NCBI GenBank assembly: GCA_017557085.1
Contig: JAFZAR010000303.1
Location: forward strand, 1 to 6,766
Reading direction: 5' to 3'
Origin: Verrucomicrobiota bacterium
GTDB lineage: Bacteria; Verrucomicrobiota; Verrucomicrobiia; Limisphaerales; UBA1412
DNA length: 6,766 nucleotides
This document shows positions 1 through 6,357 of the stretch, piece after piece. Numbering within the stretch: the stretch's first letter is position 1; the number at the start of each line of letters is the position of its first letter. The notes under the pieces are model-generated. The model saw nothing but the letters and a program-made list of their open reading frames with translations. It ran no database searches and was not told the origin of the DNA. The translations under genes were made by a program, and so were the position numbers.

Positions 1-278
1 AGGCGATACCGGTAAGTCGAAGTGCAAAGGAAGCATCACGAGAAGAAGGAGGAAAATCCGCGTTGACAAGAGCCTTGAGCGATGGAGAGGATTTTGAGCT
101 GCTTTTTACAGTGCCTGCATCCTCAGCTGTTGAGCTTTTGGATAAATGGAAAATACATTTTCCTCTGCTGAAACTCTCTTGTATAGGAAAGGTTATTCTA
201 GAGAAAACAATAAAACTGCTTAGCCGCAAAACGGGATTAACAACTTTAGATTGTCATGGATATGATCATTTCCAATAG
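1..278 (+). CDS. thiL: Thiamine-monophosphate kinase, C-terminal part (5' end outside window)
   Basis: ThiL phosphorylates thiamine monophosphate to thiamine diphosphate, the active cofactor, using ATP in the cytoplasm. Only the last 91 or so codons are present. The open frame runs in from the window edge (first full codon at position 3) and ends with TAG at 276-278, so the ATG/TTG codons near position 63 are internal. The visible protein begins AIPVSRSAKEAS and continues to LSDGEDFELLFTVP, the conserved C-terminal GEDFELLF signature of ThiL in the PurM/AIR-synthetase-like fold. It ends in a GYDHF tail of the kind common in this family. The ATP- and Mg-binding N-terminal half lies upstream and cannot be checked. 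The last 23 bp overlap the start of tsaE, which suggests the two genes are co-transcribed. A link between thiamine and t6A synthesis is not implied. Confidence 0.9.
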   Translation, partial: AIPVSRSAKEASREEGGKSALTRALSDGEDFELLFTVPASSAVELLDKWKIHFPLLKLSCIGKVILEKTIKLLSRKTGLTTLDCHGYDHFQ

Positions 279-699
279 TGTTGAAGAAACTGAAAAAATA
301 GCGGCTTCTTACGCAAGGCAGTTAAAACCGGGTGTTGTTATAGGATTGTCCGGAGACTTGGGCGCAGGGAAAACATGCTGGGTTCGAGGCCTTGTTAAAG
401 GTTTAGGAGGAAAGGACAGAGTTCATTCTCCCACTTTTGCATTATTGAATTTATATGAAGAATGTCCGATACCTGTTGCTCATTTAGACCTTTATCGTTT
501 GGAAAGTGTAGAAGAAATACTTGGAGCGGGATTAGAGTCATATCTTCTTTCACCTAATGGGATCACTATTGTAGAGTGGATCGAGCGCTGGCCTGATTTT
601 GCTCCTCCACCCCCCATACTTTATAAAAAGATTTTTATTGAGGTTTTGAGTGAATCTCAGAGGCGGATTTCCTTTTCAGAGGAACAGGTTGGCAAATAA
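256..699 (+). CDS. tsaE: tRNA t6A biosynthesis ATPase TsaE
   Basis: TsaE is the small ATPase that works with TsaB and TsaD to make N6-threonylcarbamoyladenosine at position 37 of ANN-decoding tRNAs. The protein is 147 aa, normal for the family. The P-loop GDLGAGKT is at residues 33-40, SPTF at 58-61, HLDLYRL at 76-82 and the conserved VEW at 106-108; together these are diagnostic. The ATG at 256 lies inside the end of thiL; a second ATG at 262 would remove only two residues. No clear Shine-Dalgarno precedes either, so translation may be coupled to thiL. A run of four prolines (117-120) is encoded across a six-C homopolymer at 610-615; it may slow ribosomes and is a spot where sequencing indels are plausible. 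The last 43 bp overlap the oppositely oriented ligase-like gene. TsaB and TsaD are not in the window. Confidence 0.95.
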   Translation: MDMIISNSVEETEKIAASYARQLKPGVVIGLSGDLGAGKTCWVRGLVKGLGGKDRVHSPTFALLNLYEECPIPVAHLDLYRLESVEEILGAGLESYLLSPNGITIVEWIERWPDFAPPPPILYKKIFIEVLSESQRRISFSEEQVGK

Positions 700-2048
700 G
701 GAAATCTGGCTTGATACACAGAGTATCCCAATAATGCAAAGGCAACCCACGCGATTGCGGGGATATATAAACTGAATTCCGTTAGTGCCTGCAAAGCAAA
801 CGTACTGATGCCTAGAATTATACTGAGTTGAAGAAGTGCCATCGTTTTATATCTTCGCCATATATGGTACAGACAATATCCCCAAAAAGCTAAATATGCG
901 ACAGACGCAGAGATACCGGAGTCACTTGCCTGCTCCAGATAATCATTATGGCAGAGTTTGGCCATTTCGGATTCCGGGCGTTTAGAAAAGTGGTATGGAA
1001 TAGCAAAAGTGCCGGGGCCGCTTCCCAGAAAAGGATAATTTTTTATATTTAAAACTGCCGCGTTCCAATAGTCAAAGCGAGCACTTACACTGGTTGCACC
1101 TCTTTTGAAATAATCAGAAAAGACAATACTAAATCCGGTCAATCCTATACAGAGAATAGAAATACTGATAACAGTTTTTATTTTTAGCGATAGCTTTGTT
1201 TTTAGAAAAAGAACAGTAATGCCCAGACCTATCAAAATAAGCCATGCTGTTTTTGAGCCTGTCCAATAAAGTGCGGCTGCACCAATATAGCCTAATATAC
1301 CCACACAGAGGAGACGGATCATTGGAGGAATTTTTGCCGGTAATTGCCAAAGCGAGCATAGGCAGGGAGGTAATAACAGCATCAACAACCCCGCAAGTGA
1401 ATTGGGATAAATCATGGTTCCAAATACCCGGTTGCTGGTAAGACGACGGAAAAGATCTTCCGGGAGGTTTTCTGGCGGGATTATTTCAAAAACAGTTTTT
1501 CGCACTTCTTCCAGTCCTCCATAATGCTGTTGAAATGCTGTAAGTAAAACAGGAATAAGAGCAATCGAAAGTATCCACAGGAGATAGCGAATATTGACAT
1601 GAGAAAGAATAGTATATCCCATCAAAAAACACATGAAACAAAGCAGCAAATGGATCGTAGTCGGGTAGGATAGGTCAGTAGAGAGGGTTCTTATATTAGA
1701 AAGAAATACGAAAAAAATCCACAAGGCTCCATAGAAAACAGGTGATTTAAGGAGGTTTTTGCTTTGTTTTTTTAGCAGAAACATTACTGGTATAGAGATC
1801 ATGGAAAAAACACCCATCACTCCATAAATTTTTAAATGGATAGACGAAGAATCTGCTCCTAGAAAATCTTTGATATTATCAGCGGATGCGGCTTGAGCAA
1901 GGAGTTTGATTTCAGGGGAAGCGAGACTTTCATCTGCCGTTTGTATTGGTTGTTCAAGAATAACCGGAATCCCTAGAAAACGGATCGTTCCTACTAAAAT
2001 AATGGCAAAGACGATGAGCCAGAGAAACAGATAAACATTTTTTTTCAT
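657..2048 (-). CDS. O-antigen ligase / polymerase family membrane protein (Wzy_C type)
   Basis: This is a polytopic inner-membrane protein of the O-antigen ligase/polymerase superfamily, which transfers undecaprenyl-diphosphate-linked glycans onto lipid A core, another glycan or a protein. Of 463 residues, about twelve segments are hydrophobic (near 5-27, 74-92, 104-119, 130-149, 154-172, 213-234, 244-262, 267-285, 293-311, 380-398, 403-423 and 426-445). A polar loop at about 312-379 contains NYPFLGSGPGTF (337-348) and HNDYLEQASDSG (367-378), the signature region of the family with its conserved His. RVFGTMIYPNSLAG (207-220) is the other recognisable motif. I start at ATG 2048, one base after the holB stop; an in-frame TTG at 2060 would add four residues inside holB, and neither has a clear Shine-Dalgarno. 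It is last in the purA-uppS-holB operon. WaaL ligase, Wzy polymerase and PglL-type oligosaccharyltransferase cannot be told apart by sequence alone. Confidence 0.85.
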   Translation of the reverse strand: MKKNVYLFLWLIVFAIILVGTIRFLGIPVILEQPIQTADESLASPEIKLLAQAASADNIKDFLGADSSSIHLKIYGVMGVFSMISIPVMFLLKKQSKNLLKSPVFYGALWIFFVFLSNIRTLSTDLSYPTTIHLLLCFMCFLMGYTILSHVNIRYLLWILSIALIPVLLTAFQQHYGGLEEVRKTVFEIIPPENLPEDLFRRLTSNRVFGTMIYPNSLAGLLMLLLPPCLCSLWQLPAKIPPMIRLLCVGILGYIGAAALYWTGSKTAWLILIGLGITVLFLKTKLSLKIKTVISISILCIGLTGFSIVFSDYFKRGATSVSARFDYWNAAVLNIKNYPFLGSGPGTFAIPYHFSKRPESEMAKLCHNDYLEQASDSGISASVAYLAFWGYCLYHIWRRYKTMALLQLSIILGISTFALQALTEFSLYIPAIAWVAFALLGYSVYQARFPYLPTCSSEKEIRL

Positions 2049-2049
2049 T

Positions 2050-3087
2050 TTAGAGAGCAAGTTTCAATAAAAAAACTTCCAGTATCAGTTCTTCTTGAAC
2101 ATTGCTATCCAGAATTTTCATTGTGGAGCTAACGGTTTTGAGATTTTCTCTGGCTTGTTTTTCAGAAATGTGAGAGGCAATCATTTCAGAATATGCTTTC
2201 AGATCTGGGAAATAGGAGTCTTCTGGGAATTGATTGCTTACTTTGATCATCCATATATCCCGAAGCCAGAGTTCTATAGCCGCGAGCATTTCTGCTCTCT
2301 GTTTTCTATACTCAGACGCAATAGCTGCCTGCAATTCTTTTTCCCAACGTTCGATCGTACTATTCTCAACATCTGTATATTTGGAGAGAGGGGATTCATT
2401 TCTAAGCTCAGTTTCTATATTTTGTTTGAGTCCTGCAAGTTTTTCAACCATTGGGGCAAGAAGTGTATAGCGGCTTAGAAGTCCTGATTCTGATGAAGCA
2501 GCTGTTTGAGCAAATAACCAAAGCCAGTTGCGTGTTTCGGTGTCAATAGAAGAACGGTTGATTCCTTCGAAAATAATGCGTCGGCAGCGGGAAAGAATGG
2601 TAGGGATGATCTTTTGTGCATCATGTGTCAATAGAATGAATATTTTACCGGGGACTGGTTCTTCCAGAGTTTTTAGAAAGGCATTAGCGGCCTGAGTATT
2701 AAGCCGATCCGCAGAGCAAATCACAGAGATCTCATAATCGCCACTGATGGATTTAAGATGAGAAGATGCGATGAGTTTGCGAATTTGTTCAGTGGTAATG
2801 ATGCGGATTTTGGATTCCGGATAGATCCATTGAACGTCGGGATGTTTTCGTTCTGCAATAAGATTACAGTTGCGACATTTTCCACATGCGTCTAAGGGAA
2901 GTCCGCTTTTCTCGCTTCGTGCCGGTGGATTTTCACAATGAAGAGTTTGAGCTAACGCGATAACCATCTCTTCCATTTCCACAGAGCTTGATCCTACAAA
3001 TAAGCTGGCATGGGCAAGACGACCTGTTTCCAGACTTCTTTGCAGTGTGCGGACAACACTCTGTTGATGGACGATGTCTGAGAACAT
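2050..3087 (-). CDS. holB: DNA polymerase III delta' subunit
   Basis: This is the delta' clamp-loader subunit, an AAA+ fold protein that joins delta and tau/gamma to load the beta clamp on primed DNA. The protein is 345 aa. The N-terminal part has the RFC/DnaX layout: HASLFVGSS at 26-34, a four-Cys zinc module (C51, C68, C71, C74), DRLNTQAANAFLKTLEEP (127-144) and the SRC arginine-finger motif at 166-168. The expected P-loop is replaced by VGSSSVEMEEM, with no GKT/GKS lysine, so it should not bind ATP in the usual way. That favours delta' over DnaX, which would keep its P-loop and be longer. The C-terminal third is diverged and helical, as expected for the collar domain. Its ATG lies three bases after the uppS stop; a GGAG 14 nt upstream is a distant, weak ribosome site. 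Confidence 0.9.
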   Translation of the reverse strand: MFSDIVHQQSVVRTLQRSLETGRLAHASLFVGSSSVEMEEMVIALAQTLHCENPPARSEKSGLPLDACGKCRNCNLIAERKHPDVQWIYPESKIRIITTEQIRKLIASSHLKSISGDYEISVICSADRLNTQAANAFLKTLEEPVPGKIFILLTHDAQKIIPTILSRCRRIIFEGINRSSIDTETRNWLWLFAQTAASSESGLLSRYTLLAPMVEKLAGLKQNIETELRNESPLSKYTDVENSTIERWEKELQAAIASEYRKQRAEMLAAIELWLRDIWMIKVSNQFPEDSYFPDLKAYSEMIASHISEKQARENLKTVSSTMKILDSNVQEELILEVFLLKLAL

Positions 3088-3090
3088 ATC

Positions 3091-3831
3091 TTACTTTACA
3101 TCTCCAAAACGTCTATTGCGTTTAGCAAATTCTTCCAGCGCGTTACACAGGTCTTCTTCTTTAAAGTCGGGCCAAAGGGTCGGAGTCACATAAAGCTCAG
3201 CATATGATATCTGCCAGAGCAAGAAATTACTGATCCGCATTTCTCCGCTGGTTCGGATGAGAATATCCGGATCAGGATATTCTTTGGTATATAAGCTGTT
3301 TGAAAGGAGTTTTTCATCGATTTGTTCTGGATCCAGCTGCCCAGCTTGAACTTGACGAGCAAGATTACGGACGGTATGCGTTATTTCTTCTCTGCTGCTA
3401 TAGCTAAGAGCTAGAATCAGAGTGAGCCCCGTATTGTTTTTTAATGTTTCTATGGACAGTGCCAACTGTTCTTGAGCCTCTTGTGGAAGAAGGTCTAAAC
3501 GGCCGATAGCCCTCAGACGAACATTGTTTTTTTGCAGATCCGGCGTTTCTTTCTTAAGAAACCATGCCAGGTACTTCATAAGCATGTTTACTTCGTCTTT
3601 TGGGCGGATCCAATTCTCCATTGAGAATGCGTAAAGTGTTAAGTAATTGATATGGAGCTCGCCGCAGAGTTCTACAACGGTGCGTACAGACTCTATACCA
3701 TTCCGATGACCTTCGACTCTTGGAAGACCTCTTTTTTGAGCCCAGCGACCATTACCATCCATGATGATGGCAATATGCTTAGGCAGATGTGTTTTTGCCT
3801 TCTCTGACAGTGTCGGTATCTTAACACTCAT
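3091..3831 (-). CDS. uppS: (Di)trans,polycis-undecaprenyl-diphosphate synthase
   Basis: UppS condenses farnesyl diphosphate with eight isopentenyl diphosphates to make the C55 carrier lipid for peptidoglycan and surface polysaccharide. The 246-aa length is typical of cis-prenyltransferases. HIAIIMDGNGRWA (19-31) carries the Mg/diphosphate-binding Asp (D25). GHR follows at 41-43, YAFSMENW at 67-74, and the C-terminal RTSGE...RISNFLLWQ...YAELY block at 193-214 holds the IPP-binding Arg and Ser residues. The usual ALNYGGR segment reads ALSYSSREEI (141-150), a variant I associate with Bacteroidetes-like and PVC enzymes and do not expect to impair activity. The start ATG shares one base with the purA stop (TAATG), which indicates translational coupling. 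The common cdsA/dxr/rseP neighbours are absent, but the ligase-like gene two places downstream uses the same lipid carrier. Confidence 0.96.
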   Translation of the reverse strand: MSVKIPTLSEKAKTHLPKHIAIIMDGNGRWAQKRGLPRVEGHRNGIESVRTVVELCGELHINYLTLYAFSMENWIRPKDEVNMLMKYLAWFLKKETPDLQKNNVRLRAIGRLDLLPQEAQEQLALSIETLKNNTGLTLILALSYSSREEITHTVRNLARQVQAGQLDPEQIDEKLLSNSLYTKEYPDPDILIRTSGEMRISNFLLWQISYAELYVTPTLWPDFKEEDLCNALEEFAKRNRRFGDVK

Positions 3832-5099
3832 TAGACGGAAAAAGTTTCATCTCTGGCCGGTCCTACTGAAATAATTGAAAGATGAGTTTCAGATTCTTTC
3901 TCTAAGTTTTTGAGATAATTGCGAGCGTTTTCAGGGAGGTCATCCCAGGAACGGATCGCGGTAGTTGGCGTTTTCCATCCGGGAAGTTCCTTATAAACCG
4001 GCTTGCAGCGTTCAAGAACCGTGATATCAGAAGGAACATATCTGTATTGAATACCATCGCATTCATACGCGACGCACAGTTTAACTGTGTCAAAGGTGTC
4101 TAGGCCATCCAAATTGGTAAGCGCAAGTTCATCAATACCATTTAACATAACGGCTGTGCGAGTCGCGACTGCGTCATGCCAACCGCAACGACGGGGACGG
4201 CCTGTGGTCGCGCCAAATTCTCGTCCTAAACCATGGAGGTGGTTCGATATTTCTTCATTTTCACTCGGCATAGGGCCGCTGCCGACACGGGTTGAATAGG
4301 CTTTCGCGACACCTACTACCTTATCAATCCGATTTGGCGGGAATCCGGAACCGGTACATGCTCCGCCAGACGTTGTGTTGGAAGAAGTAACAAACGGATA
4401 AGTTCCGTGATCGATATCCAAGAAAGTTCCCTGTGCGCCTTCAAAAAGAATGCTTTTGTTTTGTTTCCATGCTTCGTGAAGCAGGGTAACAGTATCAGCA
4501 ACCAAAGGTTTAAGTTTTTCTGCGGCTTTGGAATAGAGATTATATATCTCGTCAAAATCCATGGTTGGGATGCCATTGGCAGCGAATGTTTCATTGTGTT
4601 CCTCGATCTTATTCTTTAAGAGTGTTTTAAAGCGTTCAGGATGAATAAAATCAATAACACGAATACCGGTGCGGTCCGCTTTTTCGGAATAGGCCGGGCC
4701 AATACCGTTTTTAGTAGTTCCAATTTTATTAGAACCTTTCTTTGATTCCTTTAAAGCGTCCAATTCCTTATGCCAAGGCATGACAACGTGAGCTGTCTGA
4801 CTAATGAAGAGTTGCCCGGCGACTTGGACATTCATGGAAAGAAGTCCTTCAATTTCTTTAACTAATCCAATAGGATCCACTACTACACCATTGCCGATGA
4901 TGCATATTTTACTTTTATGAAGGATCCCCGATGGTACGAGATGAAGTACATATTTCGTTGTTCCTATGAATACAGTATGTCCGGCATTGTTGCCGCCTTG
5001 AGTTCTGACGATGATGTCAGATTTTTCTGTAAGAACATCAATGATTTTTCCTTTGCCTTCATCACCCCATTGGGCGCCGACTAATACGATATTTGCCAT
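3831..5099 (-). CDS. purA: Adenylosuccinate synthetase
   Basis: PurA makes adenylosuccinate from IMP, aspartate and GTP, the committed step from IMP to AMP. The 422-aa protein is full length. Seen in order: GAQWGDEGKGK (8-18) with catalytic Asp13, NNAGHTV (37-43) with the general acid His41, the IMP loop GTTKNGIGPAY (127-137; often TTGRGIGP elsewhere), EGAQGTFLDIDHGTYP (220-235) and TSSN (238-241), KAYSTRVG (266-273), the aspartate/GTP loop GATTGRPRRCGW (297-308) and TNLDGLD (328-334). I chose ATG 5099 because the family normally begins MANIVLVGAQWGDEGKGK; an in-frame TTG at 5129 would add ten residues that fall in the predicted leader hairpin. No good Shine-Dalgarno is visible: AAAGG lies about 17 nt upstream. 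It is the first gene of the minus-strand operon and overlaps uppS by one base. Confidence 0.97.
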   Translation of the reverse strand: MANIVLVGAQWGDEGKGKIIDVLTEKSDIIVRTQGGNNAGHTVFIGTTKYVLHLVPSGILHKSKICIIGNGVVVDPIGLVKEIEGLLSMNVQVAGQLFISQTAHVVMPWHKELDALKESKKGSNKIGTTKNGIGPAYSEKADRTGIRVIDFIHPERFKTLLKNKIEEHNETFAANGIPTMDFDEIYNLYSKAAEKLKPLVADTVTLLHEAWKQNKSILFEGAQGTFLDIDHGTYPFVTSSNTTSGGACTGSGFPPNRIDKVVGVAKAYSTRVGSGPMPSENEEISNHLHGLGREFGATTGRPRRCGWHDAVATRTAVMLNGIDELALTNLDGLDTFDTVKLCVAYECDGIQYRYVPSDITVLERCKPVYKELPGWKTPTTAIRSWDDLPENARNYLKNLEKESETHLSIISVGPARDETFSV

Positions 5100-5115
5100 A
5101 CTTTTAAGCCGTTTT

Positions 5116-5161
5116 ACCTTTGGAATCAAATGGAATAACCATCAGTGTAAACTCCAAAGGT
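5116..5161 (-). promoter_or_regulatory. Inverted repeat / predicted stem-loop in the purA leader
   Basis: ACCTTTGGA at 5116-5124 and TCCAAAGGT at 5153-5161 form a perfect 9-bp inverted repeat with a 28-nt spacer. The spacer itself holds a 4-bp inverted repeat (ATGG at 5130-5133, CCAT at 5139-5142). In the purA transcript the 3' arm contains the only purine-rich AAAGG near the start codon and ends 16 nt before ATG 5099. If transcription starts near 5170, as the candidate promoter suggests, the stem would sit close to the 5' end of the mRNA. It could stabilise the mRNA, mask a ribosome site or be a protein-binding palindrome. The repeat is seen; the function is inferred. Confidence 0.4.
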
Positions 5162-5176
5162 GTCATTTACGCGCAA

Positions 5177-5205
5177 ACCCTACAGACGCAAAGGCAAAGT
5201 GTCAA
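5177..5205 (-). promoter_or_regulatory. purA: Candidate sigma70-type promoter for the purA operon
   Basis: On the minus strand a perfect -35 hexamer TTGACA (5205-5200) is followed, after exactly 17 bp, by TAGGGT (5182-5177), a weak -10 that keeps the T1, A2 and T6 positions. Transcription would begin near 5170, giving a leader of about 70 nt before purA. The hexamer CGCAAA occurs twice on the plus strand, at 5172-5177 and 5187-5192, overlapping the -10 edge and the spacer, where a repressor could act. The weak -10 keeps confidence moderate. Confidence 0.4.
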
Positions 5206-5363
5206 TGAAAAGTTGAGGGTGTTTATTCTTATATCTTCATTTCAAAATTGTTATGAAATAAAAAGAATGCAATTTAAAAAAATCTTATCAAATAAGAAAA
5301 AAGAAAAAATTACTTTTTTAGAAGATTTAAGTGGATTTCTTTTAAAATTCATGTATTCTAACT

Positions 5364-5380
5364 CCCTTCTTGCTGAAGGG
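5364..5380 (+). promoter_or_regulatory. Small hairpin in the leader of the dksA-like gene
   Basis: CCCTTC (5364-5369) and GAAGGG (5375-5380) form a perfect 6-bp stem with the 5-nt loop TTGCT, about 60 nt before the start codon. There is no T-run after it, so it is not a typical intrinsic terminator. It could be a leader structure, but a stem this short may also arise by chance. Confidence 0.25.
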
Positions 5381-5432
5381 CGAGAGGGGTAGGTGAACTT
5401 CCTATCGGTCATTTGTTGAACAATCCTGTATC

Positions 5433-5437
5433 GGAGG
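5433..5437 (+). promoter_or_regulatory. Strong Shine-Dalgarno of the dksA-like gene
   Basis: GGAGG lies 6 nt before ATG 5444. It is the only textbook ribosome-binding site in the window and fixes that start. The other genes have weak or no such site. Confidence 0.85.
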
Positions 5438-5443
5438 ATATAC

Positions 5444-6328
5444 ATGGCAATAACAAAGAAGAAAACAGGTAGTACGAGAGTTACGGCAAAGAAAGTTTCT
5501 TCAAAATCAGAAGAAACTGAAGAAAAGGCTGTTTCTAAAAGAGTGCAGAAGACTGTTGAATCTGAGAAGGCTCCCAGAAAGCGGAGAGCAAGGAAGTCTG
5601 TTGCTGATGATATTCCTCCTCAAGAGAAGGTTGAGAAAGTTTCAGTTGAAACTGAGAAAAAAGTTTCGCGAGGCAGATTGCCCAAGACTTCTGATAAGGG
5701 AGAGACAAGTGAGCTGAAAGAAACTCCTTCAAAACCAAGAAGGAGGAGATCCTCTAAGGTGCCTCCTGTAGCCACTGGAAAAGTGGTTGGCAGAGCTTCT
5801 CTGGCTTCTCTATTTGGGGAAACTGAGACTAATTTTTCTGAAGAACCGCCAGAGTGGGTCAAACCCGAATGGGTCAAGTATTACAAAAATTTGTATATGC
5901 TGAGAAGGCGGCTGAAAAATCAGATGAGTGGTTTGGCTGATGATTCGGCTCAAGAGGTTTCAAGTTTTGGTATGCACATGGCTGATACGGGGACAGATCA
6001 CTTTAACCGCGACTTCGCGTTAAGTCTGCTTTCCGCGGATCAAGATGCGTTGTATGAAGTGGAACAAGCTCTGAAACGGATACAAAAGGGAACCTACGGA
6101 TTGTGTGAAATGACGGGTAAGCCTATTCCTAAGACGCGCTTAGAGGCCATACCATGGACTCGTTTCACTGTAGAAGCTCAGGCTCAACTGGAAAAAGACG
6201 GTGTTTTGAATAAACACAGGTTGGGTACTTTGGGTACGATCGCGAATCCTTTGGATGAGTTAGCAAACCGCCCATTGCAAGAAGAAGATGAAGAGGGTGA
6301 AGATAAGCTTGCCCCGGATAAGGAATAG
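5444..6328 (+). CDS. TraR/DksA-family protein with long basic N-terminal tail
   Basis: The C-terminal half (about 145-260) is a DksA/TraR-type domain, a family that binds RNA polymerase through its secondary channel. It shows a helical region (YKNLYMLRRRLKNQ), then HMADTGTDHFNRDFALSLL (178-196), EVEQALKRIQKGTYG (205-219) and the zinc-finger region LCEMTGKPIP...LEAIPWTRFTVEAQ (220-246). Only one of the four zinc cysteines (C221) remains; the second pair reads TVEA, so zinc binding is doubtful. The coiled-coil tip has D-x3-D (181, 185) instead of the DxxDxA of E. coli DksA. Residues 1-115 are low-complexity, rich in Lys, Arg, Ser and Glu, with basic clusters PRKRRARK (44-51), SRGRLPK (75-81) and KPRRRRSSK (97-105) that resemble histone-H1-like or AT-hook DNA-binding tails. 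The C-terminus is acidic (279-287). Full length is about twice that of E. coli DksA. The start is set by a GGAGG 6 nt upstream. Family membership is clear; ppGpp response or DNA binding is inference. Confidence 0.82.
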   Translation: MAITKKKTGSTRVTAKKVSSKSEETEEKAVSKRVQKTVESEKAPRKRRARKSVADDIPPQEKVEKVSVETEKKVSRGRLPKTSDKGETSELKETPSKPRRRRSSKVPPVATGKVVGRASLASLFGETETNFSEEPPEWVKPEWVKYYKNLYMLRRRLKNQMSGLADDSAQEVSSFGMHMADTGTDHFNRDFALSLLSADQDALYEVEQALKRIQKGTYGLCEMTGKPIPKTRLEAIPWTRFTVEAQAQLEKDGVLNKHRLGTLGTIANPLDELANRPLQEEDEEGEDKLAPDKE

Positions 6329-6337
6329 TATTATAAT
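6309..6337 (+). promoter_or_regulatory. rpmG: Candidate sigma70-type promoter for rpmG-rpsR
   Basis: TTGCCC (6309-6314, four of six matches to TTGACA) and a perfect TATAAT (6332-6337) are separated by exactly 17 bp. The -35 lies in the last codons of the dksA-like gene and the -10 just after its stop. Transcription would start near 6344, leaving a leader of only about 14 nt before the rpmG ATG. The ribosomal genes could thus be transcribed independently of the dksA-like gene as well as by read-through. Confidence 0.55.
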
Positions 6338-6357
6338 AATTTCGGTTTTTGTGATAT

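Larger units (their letters stand above)
5100..5443. other. Divergent intergenic region between purA and the dksA-like gene
   Basis: I see no protein-coding gene in these 344 bases. From left to right they hold the purA leader repeat, the candidate purA promoter, then a very A+T-rich stretch (21 G/C in the 120 bases 5221-5340). Within that stretch are two short A:T-rich inverted repeats: TCTTAT/ATAAGA at 5283-5297 with a 3-nt loop, and A6-TTAC-T6 at 5304-5319. The plus-strand promoter of the dksA-like gene should lie here, but I could not fix it. TATTCT at 5354-5359 is a possible -10 without a convincing -35 at 16-18 bp; the A-tracts upstream could act as an UP element. Confidence 0.6.

Noticed and set aside
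623..638. A:T-only inverted repeat ATAAAA/TTTTAT near the end of the minus-strand operon
   Set aside because: It lies inside both coding regions' end zone without a G/C-rich stem, and is explained by Lys/Phe/Ile codons; not a credible terminator.
2046..2060. TTG at 2060 as the start of the ligase-like gene
   Set aside because: ATG 2048 sits one base after the holB stop and gives a normal Lys-Lys-led first membrane segment; the TTG has no better ribosome site.
5097..5129. TTG at 5129 as the purA start
   Set aside because: The family N-terminus begins at MANIVLVG (5099); the ten extra residues are unlike PurA and fall in the leader hairpin.
5304..5319. A6-TTAC-T6 as an intrinsic terminator
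   Set aside because: The stem is purely A:T with no G/C base, and no gene ends into it on either strand.
5251..5445. Minus-strand open frame of 64 codons in the intergenic region
   Set aside because: It is rich in Phe, Lys and Ile because of the A+T-rich DNA, has no ribosome site, resembles no family I know and covers the expected promoter of the dksA-like gene.
5535..5877. Minus-strand open frames opposite the basic tail of the dksA-like gene
   Set aside because: They are shadows of a low-complexity Lys/Glu/Ser coding region and have no recognisable domain or start signal.
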